Shown: positions 22,615 to 30,118 of the stretch, one piece after another
Layout: the number at the start of each line of letters is the position of its first letter
Position numbering within the stretch: the stretch's first letter is position 1
IMG/VR virus record: IMGVR_UViG_3300027797_000012
Location: 1 to 64,000 of that record
From: a virus
Reading direction: 5' to 3' (one strand)
Length of the DNA stretch: 64,000 nt
Notes under the pieces: generated by a model
Databases searched by the model: none
What the model was told of the DNA's origin: nothing
Seen by the model: only the letters and a program-made list of their open reading frames with translations
Position numbers and translations under genes: made by a program

Positions 22615-22898
22615 ACCCCGGACTTTGATGGTGTTGTGAAACAGTTACCGCAAGTGTTAAGGATTACCTTTGGTTTGTTAGATTGCTTGTGGTGGTTTAC
22701 CGCACCGATGTTAACAAGTTTTGTTGCCACAGAATAGTAACTGCGACCTAGCTCTTTCGCAATGTCTTTAATAGACATCTTGCCAGCTCGAAGAGATTGC
22801 ATTCTGCTAATCTCTGTATGCGTCCATTCCTCATTGAGGTTGACCGCGGTAGCTAGCGAGAAGCTTTGAGCTCCCCGCATCCAATCTTGTGAGTCCAT
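22602..22898 (-). CDS. HTH protein with terminal Cys motif
   Basis: 98 residues from the ATG at 22898, which has ACGGAAGGAAAG upstream. MSIKDIAKELGRSYYSVATKL is a SANT/HTH-like DNA-binding helix pair after ISRMQSLRAG, and CGNC with C-x-C at the end may bind zinc. Likely a small regulator. Confidence 0.72.
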   Translation of the reverse strand: MDSQDWMRGAQSFSLATAVNLNEEWTHTEISRMQSLRAGKMSIKDIAKELGRSYYSVATKLVNIGAVNHHKQSNKPKVILNTCGNCFTTPSKSGVCLC

Positions 22899-22928
22899 GT
22901 ACTTTCCTTCCGTCGTTGTGATAGTACA

Positions 22929-22958
22929 ATTGTAACATGGTTCTATTATAAAGTACAA
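22929..22958 (-). promoter_or_regulatory. Promoter for 22602-22898
   Basis: -35 TTGTAC, 18-nt spacer, extended -10 TGTTACAAT. Confidence 0.66.
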
Positions 22959-22970
22959 TACCCTCCGGAA

Positions 22971-23204
22971 TTATTTTTTGTTCTCGTACTCCCAGTAGCT
23001 TTTAGCCAGCTCATAGAACATTTTCGCAAGACCAGGGGTAATCTCGTATCCAATCTGCTCACACGAAGAACGGCAGTAGCCATTGTCAATGTCTTCCATT
23101 AGCTCCGGGTCCTTTAACAGCTTTTCTGAAGAGAAGATGAATCCGGTGTCTGCTAAATCAAAAAATGTATCCATGCCTTCATGGGCAACATAAATGCTAT
23201 CCAT
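22971..23204 (-). CDS. Hypothetical acidic protein
   Basis: 77 residues, TAATG-coupled to the upstream gene. KLLKDPELMEDIDNGYCRSS and YELAKSYWEYENKK. Unknown. Confidence 0.62.
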   Translation of the reverse strand: MDSIYVAHEGMDTFFDLADTGFIFSSEKLLKDPELMEDIDNGYCRSSCEQIGYEITPGLAKMFYELAKSYWEYENKK

Positions 23205-23356
23205 TATCCAACCTGGAAATCATCGCAATAGCGACATTGGTATGAGTCACCTAGAATTGAGCGTGGGTCATAATTGTGAATGTAGTCGTGTTGCTCTTGA
23301 GTTGCACAGAATTGAAAGTCGCCTCTGCGAATGTAAGTGCGTTGTTTCGTTATCAC
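23204..23356 (-). CDS. 50-residue protein with CxxC
   Basis: GTG at 23356 is preceded by ACGACGAAAGGA. A frame to 23386 would start inside the leader hairpin. FCATQEQHDYIHNYDPRS and SYQCRYCDDFQ suggest a small zinc site of C, H and CxxC. Confidence 0.6.
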   Translation of the reverse strand: MITKQRTYIRRGDFQFCATQEQHDYIHNYDPRSILGDSYQCRYCDDFQVG

Positions 23357-23379
23357 GGTTGTCCTTTCGTCGTTGGTAG

Positions 23380-23439
23380 AGCTCACCGGAGGATTTTCCG
23401 TATCCTGTCCCGGAATTGGAAGACCCGTTCCGGTGAGCT
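23380..23439 (-). promoter_or_regulatory. 5'-terminal leader stem-loop
   Basis: 11-bp closing stem AGCTCACCGGA/TCCGGTGAGCT starting at the predicted RNA 5' end, with an internal GGAT/ATCC hairpin. It ends before the ACGACGAAAGGA ribosome binding site. Confidence 0.62.
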
Positions 23440-23446
23440 TAGTACT

Positions 23447-23455
23447 ATTATATCA
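23447..23455 (-). promoter_or_regulatory. Promoter for 23356-22971
   Basis: Extended -10 TGATATAAT just after the subtilase stop codon. Confidence 0.68.
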
Positions 23456-23457
23456 GG

Positions 23458-24360
23458 TTACCAGTACTTTCGTTCGAATACCGTTACCGTACGGTAGGCG
23501 TTTTGTAGGGACGCCTTAACGTTATCCATTACCGTTCCTATGGCCAAGCCACCCGATAGCTCTCTAGCCAGTCTGGTAGCTACTGAGACCGTTGCACCTG
23601 AGGTACCCAGGCTGACCGCCTTTGTCCCCGTTACGTCGGTTACCGTCCATCGTCCCATGGCATACAGGTCTAGGTCCGGGCTGGAGTTCGATATCAGCAT
23701 GATGGGGTAGACCCAGCCTTGAATATTCTTGACCGTGTATCGGGTATCCGTTGCCCCTACCGCTATCGCCTGTGGTATACAGGCTGGGTAGTAAACTTTC
23801 TTTTGATCCGAGCCGTTACCCGTTGAAACAACAACCGGCACGTTAACCGAGGCTAGCCCAATGATTTGATCTTGTAATTTAGTTTCGATAGGGCATGCCG
23901 CTTCTCTGTACGCCCGTCCGAATGAGACTGATACCGCGCCAACATTTAGCCGTGCCGCATTGGCAGATACCCAATCGAGAGCGAGTGATAGAGCTTTAGT
24001 TGTGTATGTGGTTGCACGTCCTTTAGACATGCCGACAACACGAACAAACACAATCTTGACGTCTGGGTTTACCGTTACTGCAACCGACGCCATCTGCGTG
24101 CCGTGACTCATAGCTTTGTCTGTTACAAGCTTTGGGTCTAGCGTTGCCGCACCTGGGCCAACCATACTTGACTTGCCGTTTGGACACAAGCCGTACTCGA
24201 TGAAGCATGCTTCTTCGATGACCGCACTCTTTGCCCAGTCGAGATTTGTGTTGATACCGGAGTCGATGATGACAAGAGTTTTATCGCTTGCCGCATTCGC
24301 CGGAGTTGAGAGTAGAGCTAAGCCTAAGGCTGCACATATAAGTAGCACTTTAGTTTTCAT
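23458..24360 (-). CDS. Secreted subtilisin-like serine protease
   Basis: 300 residues. A signal peptide (KVLLICAALGLALLSTPANA) is followed by the S8 triad in order: Asp in TLVIIDSGINTN, His in MSHGTQMASVAV, oxyanion Asn in VVSTGNGSD, and Ser in LGTSGATVSVATRLA. All catalytic residues are present, and there is no obvious propeptide or C-terminal anchor. Exported proteases of this kind are rare in phage genomes. It may cut host surface or competing proteins, or act in lysis. Its start has AAGAAGGAACC upstream and overlaps the 48-residue gene. Confidence 0.88.
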   Translation of the reverse strand: MKTKVLLICAALGLALLSTPANAASDKTLVIIDSGINTNLDWAKSAVIEEACFIEYGLCPNGKSSMVGPGAATLDPKLVTDKAMSHGTQMASVAVTVNPDVKIVFVRVVGMSKGRATTYTTKALSLALDWVSANAARLNVGAVSVSFGRAYREAACPIETKLQDQIIGLASVNVPVVVSTGNGSDQKKVYYPACIPQAIAVGATDTRYTVKNIQGWVYPIMLISNSSPDLDLYAMGRWTVTDVTGTKAVSLGTSGATVSVATRLARELSGGLAIGTVMDNVKASLQNAYRTVTVFERKYW

Positions 24361-24496
24361 CGGTTCCTTCTTTCATTATGTCGTTGTGTTTGGTTTTACG
24401 TGTATACTTCTTTTTATTAGTAAGTGGACGAGCTGCGTTGGATCTCCGGAGTTCAAGTAATCTCCGGAGTTCTTCTTTTGATTTTGGTAGTTTCAT
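24350..24496 (-). CDS. 48-residue basic peptide
   Basis: Lys/Arg-rich (SKEELRRLLELRRSNAARPL and KKKYTRKTKHND). ATG has no clear ribosome binding site and lies just after a long hairpin. Overlaps the protease start by 11 bp. Confidence 0.45.
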   Translation of the reverse strand: MKLPKSKEELRRLLELRRSNAARPLTNKKKYTRKTKHNDIMKEGTDEN

Positions 24497-24509
24497 AATA
24501 GTTGTGGGA

Positions 24510-24555
24510 CCGGTGTGGCCGGGGACGATCTGACGGAAGGATCCGACCACACCGG
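24510..24555 (-). other. Hairpin with an anti-ribosome-binding-site loop
   Basis: 9-bp stem CCGGTGTGG/CCACACCGG. In the transcribed strand the loop reads ATCCTTCCGTCA, the exact 12-nt complement of TGACGGAAGGAT at the ribosome binding site of the VWA gene that ends just upstream (26363-26374). Confidence 0.6.
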
Positions 24556-24561
24556 AGCTTG

Positions 24562-26358
24562 TTAGGCAGCCCGCTGCCCAATCTTTGTAAGTGCCTTCGC
24601 TGCTGCAGAACCAATCTGCACCGCAGCTTCTGCTGGGTCTCGTACATCTGAAAGAATCACAGTATCCGGACCTGCAATTCCACGAGCGTATCTGCCCTCT
24701 TCGAAAGGAATCCATAGAACTGCAACTCCAGCTTTTTCGCAAGCGCGAACCCACGCTTTAGCTTTTGTTCGCTCATCATCTGTATAGCAACCATCGCTAA
24801 CAATTACGAGTAGACGAGCGCCAGTTCCATTGAGAAGATTTAGAGAACCATCAAGTGCCTTGAACGCCTTATCGAACTTTTCAGTTCCATCAGGTGCAGT
24901 GTACACAGTAACTTGGTCAAGGTGCTGTCCTGGCTTAAGCGTAGGGAACACATCCTGTCCGTAGTAAACCATTGCGCATCTACCTTGAACACGTCGAACA
25001 GCTTCTGACATCGCCCAGGCAGTTGCTGCCATAGGCTCCATGGCTGATGCCATTGAACCGGAGATGTCAACCATAACTCCAACGTTAAGCGTTGGGTCAT
25101 CTGTATGACGACGCACAGTTCTACGCCAAGGTTCTGCATGCATCATAGGATTCACAACTTTGTAAGCTGCTTCCTGAACCATTGCGCGAGTACGCAAGCG
25201 ACCGGGAGGAAGAATAGATTTGATCTCCTTCTCATCGCGCTCACGGTACTTAGCTTTTTCTAAGAGCTGAGCAATCTTAACTGCTGCCGCACGCTCAGGA
25301 CCGGTAGGATTACGAGTCTCTTTGATACGAGAGTGAGTCTTGAATGACGACATCTCTCCGGTAGCTTTTGCGAATACTTCACTAGCAGTTTTCTCGTGGT
25401 CGCGTTGCTGCTTAGCAGCTATGCTGCGCATGTCAACAACGTCTTTCCACTCTTCAGCTTGCTCTTGATCTTGAGCTTCATCGTTTACAGAGATAGCAAT
25501 CTCTTCAGATGCTTCTTCCAAAGCGTCCATGACTTCACCAAGTGGTCCATCCATGAGAATAAGAATTCCCTTTTCACCAAGGGGAGCTTCGTCGTCGCCT
25601 TTGTCTTCAGCAAGCTTAGAGATGATGTCGTCCCATTCTTTTGCAAGAACGATTAGATTTGTTGGATCGCTATGTAGCTCGTGCTTTTGAAAGCGCAACC
25701 ACACGTCGCGAAGCTGCGCGAGCACCTCTGTACCGAAGAAGTTAAGTAGAAGTTCTTTTACTTCTAGCACATCGTCTGCGTCTAGCGAACCTGCATCAAC
25801 ACGAGCAAGTACTAGTCCAGCCATTCGTCCCATAGAACGAGTAGTTGTAGTTTCAGCGAGTGATGATTTAATGTCTTCAAGAATGATATCCATTGCGCAA
25901 GCGCGAAGGAACACTCTGTTGTTTGGATAGTTTTCTACACCGAGAGCTTCGATACGAGTCTCTTCAAGAAGTGTAAGTGCGTCGAACACATTGCGACTTA
26001 CTTCTTTGTCTTCGCTAATCTTTAGAAGATCGTAGCGTGAGTACCGAGCGTGCAGTGCTTCATGGAAGATAGCTCCTGCGCCTCGTGGATAGTTAAATTG
26101 AATTGTTCTATTGCGAATATCGCCAATAGTTTCAGGAGATACTCCTGTGCCGAAAGCTACATCCACGTTGACCTCAACTTCAGCCATTGGTGGATTAAAG
26201 CATGCAGGCGCTGGTCCTCCAGCTCCGGGGCCAACGTATGCGACAATGTCGCTGCGTCCTGCCCAAGTATTCACGAGCTCACCCAGCTGGGCGCCTACGC
26301 GTAGCCACTCTGGCTGCGTACGTTCCGCTCGGGTCATTGATAACTTAATGTGTCCCAT
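24562..26358 (-). CDS. VWA-domain protein with HExxH metallopeptidase-like domain (DUF2201/CobT type)
   Basis: 598 residues. The N-terminal half contains GAGAIFHEALHARYSRYDLL with the zincin HExxH motif. A long acidic middle (EEASEEIAISVNDEAQDQEQ) follows. The C-terminal VWA domain has the MIDAS motif VMVDISGSMASAM, then WAMSEAVRRVQGRCAMVYYG and LLVIVSDGCYTDDERTKA. Such proteins pair with MoxR-type AAA+ ATPases in metal insertion or remodelling complexes; the ATPase here is encoded 480 bp upstream across a tRNA. The leader is TGACGGAAGGAT. Confidence 0.86.
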   Translation of the reverse strand: MGHIKLSMTRAERTQPEWLRVGAQLGELVNTWAGRSDIVAYVGPGAGGPAPACFNPPMAEVEVNVDVAFGTGVSPETIGDIRNRTIQFNYPRGAGAIFHEALHARYSRYDLLKISEDKEVSRNVFDALTLLEETRIEALGVENYPNNRVFLRACAMDIILEDIKSSLAETTTTRSMGRMAGLVLARVDAGSLDADDVLEVKELLLNFFGTEVLAQLRDVWLRFQKHELHSDPTNLIVLAKEWDDIISKLAEDKGDDEAPLGEKGILILMDGPLGEVMDALEEASEEIAISVNDEAQDQEQAEEWKDVVDMRSIAAKQQRDHEKTASEVFAKATGEMSSFKTHSRIKETRNPTGPERAAAVKIAQLLEKAKYRERDEKEIKSILPPGRLRTRAMVQEAAYKVVNPMMHAEPWRRTVRRHTDDPTLNVGVMVDISGSMASAMEPMAATAWAMSEAVRRVQGRCAMVYYGQDVFPTLKPGQHLDQVTVYTAPDGTEKFDKAFKALDGSLNLLNGTGARLLVIVSDGCYTDDERTKAKAWVRACEKAGVAVLWIPFEEGRYARGIAGPDTVILSDVRDPAEAAVQIGSAAAKALTKIGQRAA

Positions 26359-26385
26359 TGTAATCCTTCCGTCATTGATAGGTTA

Positions 26386-26394
26386 ATTATATCA
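26386..26394 (-). promoter_or_regulatory. Promoter of the VWA gene
   Basis: Extended -10 TGATATAAT followed by a ~20-nt leader. Confidence 0.68.
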
Positions 26395-26404
26395 GGTTTA
26401 TTGG

Positions 26405-26674
26405 TTAATCCCAACCACGGCATCCGCAGTAGAAAGTGTCCTGTGCGTCTCCACGGGGAACGAAGTCATGGACTCCGTAGTTATGCCCAGGGCGACCGGT
26501 GGTTGGATTGATTTCCATGTGTGTGACTATGCTGTACCCACAAGAGAGACAACTGCTTGTAGCTCTGTCGCTACCTTCGCCATTGAATTGAAAGAATGGC
26601 AAGCTTGTGGCTGATGCACTTTCGCTTGTGCAGGATACGCACTTAGCGGTTCTTCCTTCGAGAGTAATTTCCAT
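26405..26674 (-). CDS. Zn-ribbon protein
   Basis: 89 residues. KCVSCTSES and SSCLSCGYS give two CxxC pairs, and FYCGCRGWD ends the protein. GACGGAAGGAAC leader. Unknown function. Confidence 0.66.
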   Translation of the reverse strand: MEITLEGRTAKCVSCTSESASATSLPFFQFNGEGSDRATSSCLSCGYSIVTHMEINPTTGRPGHNYGVHDFVPRGDAQDTFYCGCRGWD

Positions 26675-26701
26675 TTTAGTTCCTTCCGTCTGTTAGGTAC
26701 T

Positions 26702-26710
26702 ATTATATCA
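26702..26710 (-). promoter_or_regulatory. Promoter for 26405-26674
   Basis: Extended -10 TGATATAAT between the tRNA 3' end and the gene. Confidence 0.66.
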
Positions 26711-26716
26711 GGTAAG

Positions 26717-26791
26717 TGGGGAGAGTGGGGCTCGAACCCACGCGACGACCGGAGTATAAGTCCGGAGCTCTACCAACTGAGCTACCTCCCC
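26717..26791 (-). tRNA. tRNA-Ile (anticodon UAU)
   Basis: Complete cloverleaf: acceptor GGGGAGG/TCTCCCC, D-arm AGCTCAGTTGGTAGAGC, anticodon stem CCGGA/TCCGG with loop CTTATAC (anticodon TAT), and T-arm GTGGG-TTCGAGC-CCCAC. CCA is not encoded. It reads the AUA codon and lies between the MoxR-type ATPase and Zn-ribbon genes. Confidence 0.93.
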
Positions 26792-26840
26792 GTGCGTGAA
26801 CCCTGGGCACCCATACCCAGGGTTCACCGCGCGAAGGGGA

Positions 26841-27836
26841 TTATATCTTCGCTGGTCGACACTCCTCGCCATACACTCTGGTGAGAACATCCGCAACGAC
26901 GGGGCGGTCCAACTCCGGAGCGGAGGCGATTAGGTTCGCTACTGCGAACTTCGTGCCGAACGATTTAGAGATGTCACGGAACGCAAGTAGCTCACGCATC
27001 TGTGGACACCAACCGCATTCGCCAGAAGCCTGGCGACGATTTATATTTTGCGCAACTGTAACTACCTGCGCTGAGGCTCCAAGCTTCTTAGCGAGTGACC
27101 AGTCGGTAGTCATCTCAACTTGAATCACGAAGCGAGATAGAAGAGCTTCAGATAGTCGAACTCCAGGCGCATTTGGATTTGTAGCTCCGATGACGTAGAA
27201 CCCGTCTTTAGCTTTAACAGTTCCACGCTCTGGATTAGCAGTGACTGTAATCTCACGGCGACCGTCCATAAGTCCATAAGCTCCTGAAAGAACCTTAGGA
27301 TCAATAAGACCAATCTCATCGATTAGCAGTGGCACGCCTTCTTCGGCAGCTTTTAGTAGTGGGCCATCTTCCCACAGGAATCCACCTGCAGGAGTTTGAA
27401 TGAATCCACCAATTAAGTCTGAAAGCTCAGTGTCGCCTGAACCCATAATTGTGTACATCTTTTCGAACGCAGCTTCAACGAGTGCAGTTTTACCGCAACC
27501 TGGAGCTCCGTACAGAAGAATAAACTGTTGGTCCATACGCGCCTTGCGAAGAACCATGACGTCGTCATGCTCTCCCCATTTACGAGAGTGGTACATCTCG
27601 CCATTAGGACGAGCGTAGGAATCTTCTCCTACAAGGGCATCTGCAGATAACACTGGCGCTACTTTCTTGGTTGGGGTTGCTCGATGAGTAACCTTACCCT
27701 GAGCGAGAAGCATTGAGTCAAGTGCACTCGAGATCTCTGCATTGGTAGATTGAGCGAGAATATGCGTGATAGATTCGGTAGTTCCGACAGCAACTGAGTC
27801 AATTGCTGTTCTTACATCTTCTAATACTGTTGACAT
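26841..27836 (-). CDS. MoxR/CobS-type AAA+ ATPase
   Basis: 331 residues. Walker A LLYGAPGCGKTALVEAAF (~residue 110), Walker B VPLLIDEIGLIDPKVL, sensor 1 IGATNPNAPGVRLSEALLSR. The N-terminal ~85 residues are a separate helical domain. This class remodels substrates together with VWA-domain partners; the only such partner in the window is the downstream VWA gene. A ring ATPase might also feed the HslV-like peptidase, for which no dedicated unfoldase is present, but that is speculation. ACGACGAAAGGAAAG leader. Confidence 0.87.
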   Translation of the reverse strand: MSTVLEDVRTAIDSVAVGTTESITHILAQSTNAEISSALDSMLLAQGKVTHRATPTKKVAPVLSADALVGEDSYARPNGEMYHSRKWGEHDDVMVLRKARMDQQFILLYGAPGCGKTALVEAAFEKMYTIMGSGDTELSDLIGGFIQTPAGGFLWEDGPLLKAAEEGVPLLIDEIGLIDPKVLSGAYGLMDGRREITVTANPERGTVKAKDGFYVIGATNPNAPGVRLSEALLSRFVIQVEMTTDWSLAKKLGASAQVVTVAQNINRRQASGECGWCPQMRELLAFRDISKSFGTKFAVANLIASAPELDRPVVADVLTRVYGEECRPAKI

Positions 27837-27867
27837 TTACTTTCCTTTCGTCGTTTGGGTGTGGGTA

Positions 27868-28329
27868 TTAGCTAGAGAATAGCGCTTCGCCGAAGCCGAG
27901 AGTCTTTCGGACTCGAGTGATTCGACCAAGAACTTTGTAGGGAGTCTTGCATAAGCGAATTGTTTCAATATCTTCTGCAGATACTTCAACGAATATCGGA
28001 GTCTTATACATCGTGTAGCCATAGGCTTGAAGTCGATTGAACGTACTTCCTAGCGCATCATTGATGCGTGTGCCTGATACAGACTTAGCAGTGTCCATAT
28101 CCTGTGGGTCGTACGTTCCGAATGCGTTAAGCGGAAGAGCTGGGAACGACTGTGTTCTCCAAGCTTTGCGAGGCTTAGCCTCTGATATCTGTCGGCGGTA
28201 AACCATTGCTGGTACTGCTCGACCGGAAGATGAAACTCCATCTGGAGTTATGATCATTTGGTATGTAGACCCGGAGTTCCGGAGCTCTAGATATAGAGCC
28301 TTTCCTACAACCTTGTCTTTGTCAGCCAT
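27868..28329 (-). CDS. Hypothetical protein
   Basis: 153 residues; starts with GALYLELRNSGSTYQM-like beta strands and has no motif I recognise. Own promoter and ACGACGAAAGGA leader. It precedes the ATPase gene on the same strand, and a common transcript is possible. Confidence 0.67.
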   Translation of the reverse strand: MADKDKVVGKALYLELRNSGSTYQMIITPDGVSSSGRAVPAMVYRRQISEAKPRKAWRTQSFPALPLNAFGTYDPQDMDTAKSVSGTRINDALGSTFNRLQAYGYTMYKTPIFVEVSAEDIETIRLCKTPYKVLGRITRVRKTLGFGEALFSS

Positions 28330-28364
28330 TGTTATCCTTTCGTCGTTTGGGTGAATATAGTACT

Positions 28365-28373
28365 ATTATATCA
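28365..28373 (-). promoter_or_regulatory. Promoter for 27868-28329 (and the AAA+ gene)
   Basis: Extended -10 TGATATAAT, then AGTAC and an ACGACGAAAGGA leader. Confidence 0.68.
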
Positions 28374-28380
28374 GGTATAT

Positions 28381-28617
28381 TTAGTTGTTCAGTACATAAT
28401 TGATGATTTCAATAAGCGCTTCGTCATCGTAGCTTTCAGCGTTCTCGTACTCGTCAACAATGTCACTCCACTGCTTAGCAGTGAATTCAATCTCTTCATG
28501 CTCCATGTAAGAGTAGATGTCTTCCGCGTCAAGCTTTGTCTTGATTGTAGGGACAGCGATAATTTCATCGTCAGCCATTCCTTCAAGTCTTTTAAGAATA
28601 TCAGCTTTGGTACTCAT
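28381..28617 (-). CDS. Small acidic protein
   Basis: 78 residues from the ATG with GGAAGGAACC upstream. YMEHEEIEFTAKQWSDIVDE and YENAESYDDEALIEIINYVL are acidic and helical. Possible DNA-mimic or inhibitor. Confidence 0.62.
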   Translation of the reverse strand: MSTKADILKRLEGMADDEIIAVPTIKTKLDAEDIYSYMEHEEIEFTAKQWSDIVDEYENAESYDDEALIEIINYVLNN

Positions 28618-28643
28618 GGTAGGTTCCTTCCGTCGTAGGGTGG

Positions 28644-28702
28644 GCAATCAGCGGAAGAAAGTCTGGTAGGCTCTCGCCTACGGTTTCATGTCCGCTGATT
28701 GC
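28644..28702 (-). promoter_or_regulatory. 5'-terminal leader stem-loop
   Basis: 12-bp closing stem GCAATCAGCGGA/TCCGCTGATTGC at the predicted RNA 5' end, enclosing an inner hairpin GTAGGC-GAGA-GCCTAC. Confidence 0.65.
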
Positions 28703-28710
28703 GTAGTACT

Positions 28711-28719
28711 ATTATATCA
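28711..28719 (-). promoter_or_regulatory. Promoter for 28381-28617
   Basis: Extended -10 TGATATAAT, AGTAC start region, then the leader stem. Confidence 0.68.
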
Positions 28720-28728
28720 GGTTTGTTG

Positions 28729-28887
28729 TTATCCGTACAACTGAGGCTTTTCCATAAAGTCGTTACCCACGAGTATCTCGGTGATACGCTCTAGCTTTTC
28801 GTCTCTGAAGAGTGTCCCTTCAACTACGTCAACTATATCCTTTAGGATAGCTTCATAAACTTCTTCCCAGTTAATGTCTCTCGTCAT
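28729..28887 (-). CDS. Small hypothetical protein
   Basis: 52 residues, TAATG-coupled. EEVYEAILKDIVDVVEGTLF and LERITEILVGNDFMEK: amphipathic helices, acidic. Confidence 0.6.
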   Translation of the reverse strand: MTRDINWEEVYEAILKDIVDVVEGTLFRDEKLERITEILVGNDFMEKPQLYG

Positions 28888-29051
28888 TACTCCTCCTCGT
28901 TTAGAGGGTAGAGAATATTTCCAAGGTCGATGCCCATTCCGGTGCGAATGATTACCTCATCGCCATCAAGGACTACTGTAGAACCTAAGAGACGTTCTTG
29001 CACGTACTCGCGCAGATGCTCTAGCGTTTGGATGTCACCAAGCTCAATCAT
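28887..29051 (-). CDS. Small hypothetical protein
   Basis: 54 residues. ATGA start inside the stop of the upstream gene. TLEHLREYVQERLLGSTVVL then VIIRTGMGIDLGNILYPL. Confidence 0.62.
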   Translation of the reverse strand: MIELGDIQTLEHLREYVQERLLGSTVVLDGDEVIIRTGMGIDLGNILYPLNEEE

Positions 29052-29251
29052 TCGACTATCTCCCCGCCATACCACTCTTCAAGCACAGGGAACGCTTCGT
29101 CTGTGACTGAAACAATTGCTGTAGGCCAGCCTGAACCATAACCATTCTCAGATGTGAGAATAACTGTTGCGCCTTCAATGGCGTTAATCTGCGCTACTGC
29201 TTCTTCTAGAGTGATATCCTCTGTGACAATATCTAGCTCATAGGTTTTCAT
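29048..29251 (-). CDS. Small hypothetical protein
   Basis: 67 residues, alternating strands and helix (ITLEEAVAQINAIEGATVIL, SENGYGSGWPTAIVSV). Leader ACGACGAAAGGAAC. First gene of a three-gene coupled run. Confidence 0.63.
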   Translation of the reverse strand: MKTYELDIVTEDITLEEAVAQINAIEGATVILTSENGYGSGWPTAIVSVTDEAFPVLEEWYGGEIVE

Positions 29252-29281
29252 ATTGTTCCTTTCGTCGTTGTGTATAGAACT

Positions 29282-29310
29282 ATTATATCATGGTTTGAGA
29301 TAAAGTACAT
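29282..29310 (-). promoter_or_regulatory. Promoter for 29251-28729
   Basis: -10 TATAAT with upstream TG extension (TGATATAAT) and ATGTAC near -35. Confidence 0.62.
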
Positions 29311-29521
29311 CATGCGCGAAAGCTTTTGCGCACTCGCGGCCTACTGGCCAGTAACCTTGTGAGATAGCCTCGCCTGCGGGGTGGGCGATGACTCCTGCAA
29401 TGTCTACATGAACTAGGTAGGAATTCTTGCCTACCTTACGTCCGCACTGTATGCAAGAGGAGTTGCTTGGGTCTTTAGGCTCAACCCAATTAGGGCAGTC
29501 GCCGTATGTAAGCTTTTCCAT
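29288..29521 (-). CDS. Zn-binding small protein
   Basis: 77 residues. CPNW, SSCIQCGRKVGKNSYLVH and RECAKAF give four cysteines for one zinc site. The end overlaps the next promoter. Confidence 0.63.
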   Translation of the reverse strand: MEKLTYGDCPNWVEPKDPSNSSCIQCGRKVGKNSYLVHVDIAGVIAHPAGEAISQGYWPVGRECAKAFAHDVLYLKP

Positions 29522-29552
29522 TTCATTGCCTTCCGTCTTAGGTAAAGTTAGT

Positions 29553-29632
29553 AACGATGAAGGCGCCGTATTGTTTCGGACCCCTGCAGGTGTCGAGTCT
29601 TTAGTTTGGCCACCGGCCGCCCCTTCATCGTT
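29553..29632 (-). promoter_or_regulatory. 5'-terminal leader stem-loop, 80 nt
   Basis: 11-bp closing stem AACGATGAAGG/CCTTCATCGTT at the predicted RNA 5' end. It encloses a GGCC/GGCC hairpin and a CC-TGCA-GG palindrome. Confidence 0.62.
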
Positions 29633-29640
29633 ATGGTTTA

Positions 29641-29670
29641 ATTATAACATGGAACTATTATAAAGTACAA
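29641..29670 (-). promoter_or_regulatory. Promoter for 29288-29521
   Basis: -35 TTGTAC, 18-nt spacer, extended -10 TGTTATAAT. Confidence 0.7.
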
Positions 29671-29675
29671 TAGGA

Positions 29676-29702
29676 AACCCCTGGCCAGTTTGACCAGGGG
29701 TT
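29676..29702 (-). terminator. Terminator after 29716-30060
   Basis: 9-bp stem AACCCCTGG/CCAGGGGTT with flanking GGA/TCC pairs; tail TTTCCTATTGT. It abuts the next promoter's -35. Confidence 0.7.
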
Positions 29703-29715
29703 CCTTGGGTAACTA

Positions 29716-30060
29716 TTAGATAGTTTTTATGAAGGTGTATGGAGTCTTTACCAGAGTTGCTTCGAAAGCTTCTGGGAAAAGCTCCTGCAGGACCTTGCGG
29801 TCGATTTTGGAATTGGTTGAGTGTGCAAGCTTGAAACGCTCTACACCACCAATAACTGCGACATCCGCGTCACCTAGAAGTTCGCGGAGGGTAGCTTCTG
29901 CTTCCGCCTTCTTCTCTTCGTACGCCTTAATCGCATCCTTCGCGAATGTAAATGCTGCTAGTGCCTTTTCAGTTGCGGCAGCTTGGGCTGTTAGGTCTAC
30001 CTTGCCGGTGACCTTTGTTACTGTAGAGACTTTAGTCTCTGTGATTACGGTGCTAACCAT
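29716..30060 (-). CDS. Hypothetical protein
   Basis: 114 residues. Helical Ala/Glu/Lys middle (KAYEEKKAEAEATLRELLG), then GGVERFKLAHSTNSKIDRK and a Phe-Pro-Glu-Ala phrase. This tail resembles C-terminal regions seen next to phage RecE/YqaJ-type exonucleases, but no nuclease is nearby. Function not assigned. Confidence 0.66.
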   Translation of the reverse strand: MVSTVITETKVSTVTKVTGKVDLTAQAAATEKALAAFTFAKDAIKAYEEKKAEAEATLRELLGDADVAVIGGVERFKLAHSTNSKIDRKVLQELFPEAFEATLVKTPYTFIKTI

Positions 30061-30094
30061 GTGGTTACTTCCCTTTCGTCATTCTGTCATTTAC

Positions 30095-30110
30095 CGCCGG
30101 GGTTCCGGCG
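30095..30110 (-). promoter_or_regulatory. 5'-terminal leader hairpin
   Basis: CGCCGG-AACC-CCGGCG at the predicted RNA start of the 29716-30060 transcript. Confidence 0.6.
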
Positions 30111-30118
30111 ATGGTTTA

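Noticed and set aside
26717-26791. tRNA as an integration attachment site
   Set aside because: The tRNA is complete, flanked by phage genes on both sides, and no duplicated 3' end was seen.
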